From positions 248,001 to 312,000 of the forward strand of contig NZ_JBNAGA010000001.1 of NCBI RefSeq assembly GCF_049800955.1: 64,000 nucleotides of DNA, given 5' to 3'. This DNA is from JAKVBH01 sp049800955. GTDB taxonomy: Bacteria; Pseudomonadota; Alphaproteobacteria; Rhodobacterales; Rhodobacteraceae. Below the pieces are notes generated by a model. The model did not search any database and had not been told where the DNA came from. It saw only the letters and a list, made by a program, of their open reading frames with translations. Positions 58,986-64,000 of this stretch are shown one piece after another. Both the position numbers and the translations under genes were made by a program. Within the stretch, counting starts at the first letter, position 1. Every line of letters begins with the position of its first letter.

Positions 58986-59840
58986 ATGCGACTTTTTTCG
59001 ATTCTCGCGACGGCTTTCGCTGTCCTCGCCGCACTGCCAGCAGCAGCTCAATCTGTTGCAGGACAAGAACTTGAGGTGATCGGTGCGCCGGTTGATCGTG
59101 GAACAGGCTTCCAGCCCGCGGCCACGGAACTGGCGTCAGACCTGCAGTGGCTGGATGGCATGATTCTGGTCATCATCACTATCATCACGTTGTTTGTGGT
59201 CGCGCTTTTGGCGTGGTGCGTGGTGCGCTTCAATCGTCGGGCGAATCCAAACCCTTCGAGCTTCACGCACAATACGCCCGTTGAAATCGCATGGACTGTG
59301 ATTCCAATCGCCATCCTTGTGCTGATCGGGGCCTATTCTTTGCCGGTTCTGTTCAAGCAACAGGAGATTCCTGAAGCCGACATCACAATCAAGGTGACGG
59401 GTTACCAGTGGTATTGGGGTTACGAGTACGTTGATCACGAGTTCGCTTTTGACAGCTTCATGCTGGATCGCACAGCGCTGGCCGACTACGGCTATTCCGA
59501 TGATCTTTACCTGCTCGCGACCGACACAGCCGTTGTTGTTCCCGTGGGCAAGACCGTTGTGATGCAAGTCACCGCGGCGGACGTGATCCATTCCTGGACG
59601 ATCCCTGCCTTCGGCGTGAAACAGGACGCCGTGCCGGGCCGCCTCGCAGAGCTCTGGTTCTCCGCTGAAAAGGAAGGTGTCTACTTCGGTCAGTGTTCCG
59701 AATTGTGCGGCAAGGACCATGCCTACATGCCGATTACGGTCAAAGTGGTAAGCGAGGAGACTTACGCTGCGTGGCTTGAGGGTGCCATCGAGGAATTCGC
59801 TGGCAAGGCCCAATCCTTCAACGTTGCGTCGGCCGATTAA
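58986..59840 (+). CDS. ctaC: Cytochrome c oxidase subunit II (aa3 type)
   Basis: 284 residues from ATG 58986; GTG at 58977 is also in frame. Cleavable signal (MRLFSILATAFAVLAALPAA), two membrane spans, and the CuA motif QCSELCGKDHAYMP near 235-248. TGYQWYWGYEY is the aromatic patch for electron entry from cytochrome c. First gene of the oxidase operon; subunit I is elsewhere, as in Rhodobacter. Confidence 0.95.
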   Translation: MRLFSILATAFAVLAALPAAAQSVAGQELEVIGAPVDRGTGFQPAATELASDLQWLDGMILVIITIITLFVVALLAWCVVRFNRRANPNPSSFTHNTPVEIAWTVIPIAILVLIGAYSLPVLFKQQEIPEADITIKVTGYQWYWGYEYVDHEFAFDSFMLDRTALADYGYSDDLYLLATDTAVVVPVGKTVVMQVTAADVIHSWTIPAFGVKQDAVPGRLAELWFSAEKEGVYFGQCSELCGKDHAYMPITVKVVSEETYAAWLEGAIEEFAGKAQSFNVASAD

Positions 59841-59906
59841 GTGAACCTTTGGGCAGGGTCATTGAGCCCCACCCAAACCTGAACCCGACCGTATGGGGAG
59901 CCTGCG

Positions 59907-60845
59907 ATGAGCGACGCCAGCTACACTCAAACAGTGGCCAAACATGGCGATGCTGAAATGGGCGATTACTTCGCTCTTTTGAAGCCGCGCGTGATGACCC
60001 TTGTGGTGTTCACGGCCTTCGTCGGTCTTCTGGCCGCGCCTGTGACAGTCCACCCGTTCATCGCATTCTGCGCCATTTTGTTCATTGCAATCGGCGGTGG
60101 CGCGTCCGGCGCGCTGAACATGTGGTGGGATGCTGATATTGATGCCATCATGAAGCGCACGGCTCGTAGGCCTATCCCTGCAGGGAAGGTCACCGAAGGC
60201 GAGGCGTTGGCGCTTGGCCTGGGTCTGTCCGGCTTCTCAGTGATGTTTCTTGGTCTGGCGACGAATTGGATGGCGGCCGGGTTGCTGGCGTTCACGATCT
60301 TCTTCTATGTTGTCGTATACACAATGTGGCTCAAGCGCTGGACGCCGCAGAACATCGTTATTGGCGGGGCCGCGGGTGCTTTTCCTCCGATGATTGGATG
60401 GGTTGCGGCGACAGGTAGCATTTCCATTGAAGCCGTGTTGATGTTTGCTTTGATCTTCATGTGGACGCCGCCGCATTTCTGGGCGTTGGCGCTCTTTATG
60501 CGCTCGGACTACGACGACGCAGGCGTGCCGATGCTGACAGTAACCCACGGGCGACGCGCCACCCGTATTCATATTCTTGTCTATACGGTTTTGTTGGCGG
60601 TTCTGGCCCTCGCGATGGGTTTCACTAGCGCAGGTGGCCCAGTCTATTTGGTGGCGGCGGTTATTTTGAATGCCCTTTTCCTCAAGGGGGCATACGACAT
60701 CTGGCGCCGTGACGAGGTTGTGTCGGAGACTGACAATTTCGCGGTCGAAAAGAAGTTTTTCAAATTGTCTCTTGCTTATCTGTTCCTGCACTTTGGCGCG
60801 ATCCTGATCGACGCCTTTCTGACGCGGGTTGGGATGTGGCCATGA
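59907..60845 (+). CDS. ctaB: Protoheme IX farnesyltransferase (haem O synthase)
   Basis: 312 residues, UbiA prenyltransferase family with about nine spans. MWWDADIDAIMKRTARRPIP near 72 has the Asp motif for the prenyl-diphosphate Mg; WTPPHFWALALF near 190 is the second signature. It makes haem O, the precursor to haem A for the oxidase. Overlaps the next small gene by ATGA. Confidence 0.95.
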   Translation: MSDASYTQTVAKHGDAEMGDYFALLKPRVMTLVVFTAFVGLLAAPVTVHPFIAFCAILFIAIGGGASGALNMWWDADIDAIMKRTARRPIPAGKVTEGEALALGLGLSGFSVMFLGLATNWMAAGLLAFTIFFYVVVYTMWLKRWTPQNIVIGGAAGAFPPMIGWVAATGSISIEAVLMFALIFMWTPPHFWALALFMRSDYDDAGVPMLTVTHGRRATRIHILVYTVLLAVLALAMGFTSAGGPVYLVAAVILNALFLKGAYDIWRRDEVVSETDNFAVEKKFFKLSLAYLFLHFGAILIDAFLTRVGMWP

Positions 60846-61003
60846 GTTTTTCTCGTGAACATGAGCTCCACCAGAGGCGGCGCGGCCGAAATGTCGGCGT
60901 TGCGCTGCTTCTTGTGTCGCTCATCGGAATCGTCCTGGGCTTGACCGTGGTCAAGGTGACATCGGGCGGTTTCGAGGCGGTTGTGACCGGGGAGGATTAC
61001 TGA
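60842..61003 (+). CDS. 53-residue membrane protein in the oxidase operon
   Basis: MSFSREHELHQRRRGRNVGV, a membrane span at about 18-40 (VALLLVSLIGIVLGLTVVKV), then a short polar C-terminus ending in EDY. It overlaps ctaB by 4 bases and ctaG by one base (TGATG). A small protein in this place is usual in Rhodobacterales cta operons and thought to be an oxidase assembly protein or subunit; its exact role is not clear. Confidence 0.78.
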   Translation: MSFSREHELHQRRRGRNVGVALLLVSLIGIVLGLTVVKVTSGGFEAVVTGEDY

Positions 61004-61581
61004 TGTTTGGATTGACTGGGAAAAACAGGACCGCTGCGCAAGCGGTCAGTGTGGTGCTCTTCATGGGTGCTTTGGCTTGGGCTTCGGTCCCGCTTTACGA
61101 CTGGTTTTGCCGTGTGACAGGCTACGGCGGCGCAACCAATGTTGCGGAAACGGGCAGCGATGTCATCCTCGACCAAACCATCAAAGTCAGGTTTGACGCC
61201 TCCAAAGAACGAGACTTTCCGTGGGAATTCCGCCCGATGCAGCGGGAAATGGAAATCCGGATCGGTGAGACCGGTTTGGCGTTCTACGAAGCCTATAATC
61301 CGACGGATCGCCCGATTGCGGGATCTTCAAGCTATAACGTTGCGCCTTTTGACGCGGGTAGCTTCTTTGTGAAAATCGCGTGCTTCTGCTTTGAGGAACA
61401 GGTCTTGCAGCCGGGTGAGCGTGTCGAGATGCCCGTAACCTTTTATGTTGATCCGGAAATCGTCACGGATCGAGATGCGAAGCACGCTAAACACATCACG
61501 CTGAGCTACACATTCTACGAAATCGACCTGCCGGAAGACATTGCCGCAGTCGAGCTTGATAACGAAAAAAACACGAACTGA
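61003..61581 (+). CDS. ctaG: Cytochrome c oxidase assembly protein CtaG/Cox11
   Basis: 192 residues. One membrane span (about 12-29), then a periplasmic Ig-like domain with KIACFCFEEQVLQPGE near 125: CFCF is the copper-binding motif that delivers CuB to subunit I. The C-terminal tail is short. Confidence 0.95.
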   Translation: MFGLTGKNRTAAQAVSVVLFMGALAWASVPLYDWFCRVTGYGGATNVAETGSDVILDQTIKVRFDASKERDFPWEFRPMQREMEIRIGETGLAFYEAYNPTDRPIAGSSSYNVAPFDAGSFFVKIACFCFEEQVLQPGERVEMPVTFYVDPEIVTDRDAKHAKHITLSYTFYEIDLPEDIAAVELDNEKNTN

Positions 61582-61606
61582 ACTGAGCCACGAGGGAACA
61601 ACACAC

Positions 61607-62446
61607 ATGGCCCATGTCAAAAACCACGACTATCACATTCTGAACCCCTCCGTCTGGCCATTGCTTGGCGCGGTGGCTGCGTTCTTCATGCTCTTTGGGG
61701 CCGTCGCCTGGATGGCGGGAGGAATAACCATCCTGTTTGAGGCGGTCGAGATCTCCGGTCCATGGCTGTTCCTCATCGGCTTTGTGGCCGTGCTGTACGT
61801 CATGTTCGGCTGGTGGGCGGATGTTGTCGCCGAGAGCCACGTCGGCGATCACACGCCGGTTGTGAGAATTGGTCTGAAGTACGGCTTCATTCTCTTTATC
61901 ATGTCCGAAGTCATGTTCTTCTTTGCGTGGTTCTGGAGCTTCTTCAAGCACGCGCTCTATCCGATGCACCCGGAAGGTTTGAGCCCCGCGATTGATGGCG
62001 TTTGGCCACCCGCAGGCATAGAAACGTTTGACCCTTGGCATTTGCCCCTGATCAACACATTGATCCTGCTGTGTTCGGGCGCAGCCGCAACATGGGCACA
62101 CCATGCTCTGGTTCACGAGGACAACCGGGATGACATGAAATGGGGTCTGATTCTGGCCATCGTGCTGGGCGTTATCTTCACCGGGTTCCAAGCTTATGAA
62201 TATACGCATGCGGGCTTCGGGTTCGCTGGCAATATTTATGGCGCAAACTTCTTCATGGCGACTGGATTTCACGGCGTCCACGTCATAATTGGCACGATCT
62301 TCCTGTTTGTCTGCTTGTTGCGTCTGATGCGGGGGCACTTCACGCAAGACAAACACATCGGCTTTGAGGCCGCTGCTTGGTATTGGCACTTTGTTGATGT
62401 TGTCTGGCTATTCCTGTTTGCCTCGATCTACATCTGGGGCGCTTGA
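61607..62446 (+). CDS. ctaE: Cytochrome c oxidase subunit III
   Basis: 279 residues from ATG 61607 (MAHVKNHDYHILNPSVWPLL), behind GAGGGAA. Seven membrane spans; SEVMFFFAWFWSFFKHAL near 104 and GFHGVHVIIGTIFL near 222 are family signatures, the Glu of SEVM being the conserved buried acid. Part of the aa3 core, and followed by a hairpin terminator. Confidence 0.96.
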   Translation: MAHVKNHDYHILNPSVWPLLGAVAAFFMLFGAVAWMAGGITILFEAVEISGPWLFLIGFVAVLYVMFGWWADVVAESHVGDHTPVVRIGLKYGFILFIMSEVMFFFAWFWSFFKHALYPMHPEGLSPAIDGVWPPAGIETFDPWHLPLINTLILLCSGAAATWAHHALVHEDNRDDMKWGLILAIVLGVIFTGFQAYEYTHAGFGFAGNIYGANFFMATGFHGVHVIIGTIFLFVCLLRLMRGHFTQDKHIGFEAAAWYWHFVDVVWLFLFASIYIWGA

Positions 62447-62474
62447 ACCCGAGTGCACTGAAGTATTAGAACGC

Positions 62475-62506
62475 GCGCGGGCCTCTTTTCGAGGCCCGCG
62501 CTTTTT
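62475..62506 (+). terminator. Intrinsic terminator between ctaE and surf1
   Basis: GCGCGGGCCTC (62475-62485), loop TTTTC, GAGGCCCGCGC (62491-62501), then TTTTT. It is only 16 bases before the surf1 start, so surf1 depends on readthrough or another start. Confidence 0.85.
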
Positions 62507-62522
62507 CTGATAAGCGACGGGA

Positions 62523-63197
62523 ATGATGAGCCGCATTTTATATCCACTTCTGTTTGGTCTGATCGGGGCGGGTATCCTGGTGTCTTTGGGCGTTTGGCAA
62601 ATCCAGAGACTGGCTTGGAAAGAAGAAGTTCTTGCGCGCATTGAGGCCCGTATCTCAGGCGCGCCGATTGAGCTTCCAACCGAACCGGACCCTGAAGAGC
62701 ATCGTTATGCGCCTGTTGCGCTCACCGGGGAGGTTGGCGCTGATGAGCTCTATGTCCTGACATCGCGCAAACGTGTCGGCGCAGGACATCTCGTGATTTC
62801 ACCTTTCACCACGGAAGACGGACGCACCATATTGCTGGACCGCGGTTTCGTGAGGACAGACCAGCGTGATGAAATCAGACCAACCGGCCCCGCATCAATC
62901 CGCGGCCATATCAACTGGCCTGATGATCGCACGTCTTCTACACCCGACAACGATGTGGGCGGGAACATCTGGTTTGCGCGTGACGTGGCGGCGATGGCCG
63001 AGGCGCTGAAAACCGAACCGCTCATGGTTATACTCGCGCAATCAGATACAGATTTGGGGACGACCCCGCTGGCTGTCGATACGGCCAATATCCCGAATGA
63101 TCACCTCAACTACGCCATCACATGGTTTTCACTTGCCGCGATTTGGCTGGTGATGACCGGCTTTTTCATTACCCGTGTTCTCAAACGAGAGGCCTGA
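62523..63197 (+). CDS. SURF1-family cytochrome oxidase biogenesis protein
   Basis: 224 residues with the two-span SURF1 layout: LGVWQIQRLAWKEEVLARIE near the N-terminal span, and YAITWFSLAAIWLVMTGFFI near the C-terminus; GFVRTDQRDEIRP and HLNYAITWF are conserved. It delivers haem A to subunit I. The gene follows ctaE with a terminator between, and thrC follows by 5 bases. Confidence 0.92.
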   Translation: MMSRILYPLLFGLIGAGILVSLGVWQIQRLAWKEEVLARIEARISGAPIELPTEPDPEEHRYAPVALTGEVGADELYVLTSRKRVGAGHLVISPFTTEDGRTILLDRGFVRTDQRDEIRPTGPASIRGHINWPDDRTSSTPDNDVGGNIWFARDVAAMAEALKTEPLMVILAQSDTDLGTTPLAVDTANIPNDHLNYAITWFSLAAIWLVMTGFFITRVLKREA

Positions 63198-63202
63198 CAA
63201 GC

Positions 63203-64000
63203 ATGCAATACATCTCCACACGAGGTCAGGCGCCGGCGCTTGAATTTGAAGACGCGATGCTCTCAGGGCTTGCACGGGACGGTGGATTGTATGTGCCCGA
63301 AACGATCCCGCAGATGTCCGCCGACGACATGCGCAGCCTCCAAGGTATGTCTTATGAAGAAACAGCGTTCCGGGTGATGCGGCCCTTCGTTGGATCAACG
63401 CTTGATGACGAAACTTTCCGCGATCTGATCCAAAACGCCTATGCTGGCTTTGGCCATGCCGCTCGGGCTCCGCTGGTTCAACTGGCGCCCAATCATTTCC
63501 TGCTGGAATTGTTCCACGGACCGACGCTCGCGTTCAAAGACTTCGCAATGCAGTTGATCGGGCAATTGTTCCAGGAAGCGCTGGGTCGGCGCGGCGAGCG
63601 GGTGACAATCGTCGGCGCAACGTCCGGTGACACGGGCTCCGCCGCGATTGAAGCCTTCCGTGGGCTGGAAAACGTGGATGTCTTCATTCTCTATCCCCAC
63701 GGCCGCGTGTCGGAAGTTCAGCGCCGCCAAATGACGACGCCAAGCGAAGGCAATGTGCATGCGCTGGCCATCGACGGCACGTTTGATGATGCCCAGGCGC
63801 GCCTGAAGGATATGTTCAACGATCACGCCTTCCGCGACGACGTGCGGCTGGCGGGTGTCAATTCGATCAATTGGGCGCGGGTTCTGGCGCAGGTCGTATA
63901 TTATTTCTCTTCTGCGGCCTCGCTGGGCGCGCCTGACCGAAGCGTCAGTTTCACTGTGCCGACAGGCAATTTTGGTGACATCTTCGCGGGCTATATTGCC
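63203..64000 (+). CDS. thrC: Threonine synthase (N-terminal part, runs off the window)
   Basis: 266 codons to the window end without a stop. MQYISTRGQAPALEFEDAML is the standard start; LAFKDFAMQLIGQ near 113 has the PLP-binding Lys; GATSGDTGSAAIEAF near 138 and VNSINWARVLAQ near 220 bind phosphate and substrate. It converts O-phosphohomoserine to threonine. Starts 5 bases after surf1, as in other Rhodobacterales. Confidence 0.96.
   Translation, partial: MQYISTRGQAPALEFEDAMLSGLARDGGLYVPETIPQMSADDMRSLQGMSYEETAFRVMRPFVGSTLDDETFRDLIQNAYAGFGHAARAPLVQLAPNHFLLELFHGPTLAFKDFAMQLIGQLFQEALGRRGERVTIVGATSGDTGSAAIEAFRGLENVDVFILYPHGRVSEVQRRQMTTPSEGNVHALAIDGTFDDAQARLKDMFNDHAFRDDVRLAGVNSINWARVLAQVVYYFSSAASLGAPDRSVSFTVPTGNFGDIFAGYIA

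Noticed and set aside
1..64000. CRISPR arrays, rRNA, tRNA, insertion sequences, prophage
   Set aside because: No regularly spaced repeats, no cloverleaf or rRNA sequence, no transposase or phage structural genes were seen on either strand.

Overview
The window is ordinary chromosome from an alphaproteobacterium, very probably a member of the Roseobacter/Rhodobacter group (Rhodobacterales). Evidence for this: the split ATP synthase (an atpI-atpB-atpE-b'-b cluster without F1 genes), the ctaC-ctaB-small ORF-ctaG-ctaE-surf1-thrC order, an Hsp20/DUF1150 pair, a DUF1127 protein, phosphatidylcholine synthase, a stand-alone Hint-domain protein, an RpoHII-like sigma factor behind an RpoE-type promoter, and high GC. 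I see no rRNA, tRNA, insertion sequence, prophage or CRISPR array. About 78 protein genes are tightly packed, many joined by 4-base ATGA overlaps.

Layout. 1-13.8 kb: the start of a comM-like gene, a GST with an extra C-terminal Cys motif, rpoH-chaN, a DM13 protein, coaBC-dut-moeB, ybjN and ubiK, lgt-midA-pgeF, a 45-residue protein, a Hint-domain protein, and a divergent Lrp regulator/trxB pair. 13.8-25.8 kb: a MarR-like/ATP sulfurylase/APS kinase fusion coupled to a glycosyltransferase, hsp20-DUF1150, DUF465, purEK, an orphan phnM with a lipase, a Nudix protein, an EamA transporter, pcs, xerC with DUF484, and fsa. 25.8-34.7 kb: priA, a VOC protein, ruvCAB, a DUF1127 gene with a structured leader, prmA, an MFS transporter and hypotheticals. 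34.8-42.1 kb: an inositol-catabolism locus of two divergent operons (iolG-iolE-oxidoreductase and iolC-iolB-iolJ), followed by a convergent PhyH-type dioxygenase; near-identical LacI-type palindromes lie in front of both promoter regions. 42.1-48.5 kb: translation and secretion genes (ffh, rpsP, rimM, trmD) interrupted by four consecutive overlapping GNAT acetyltransferases and a chorismate mutase. 48.5-64 kb: azoR/LysR, an ArsR regulator, F0 ATP synthase genes, topA, dprA, tldD, and the aa3 cytochrome oxidase operon behind a perfect FNR box, ending in a partial thrC.

The points most deserving a second look are: the tri-domain sulfate-activation protein with two helically phased 14-bp palindromes in front of it and a possible second translation start; the inositol locus with paired operators that appear to recruit a dioxygenase; the four-GNAT array; the stress-response wiring (RpoE-type promoter at rpoH, sigma-32-type promoter at hsp20); and a possible small RNA or attenuator before the DUF1127 gene. 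Functions are assigned by reading motifs and gene order; no database search was run.
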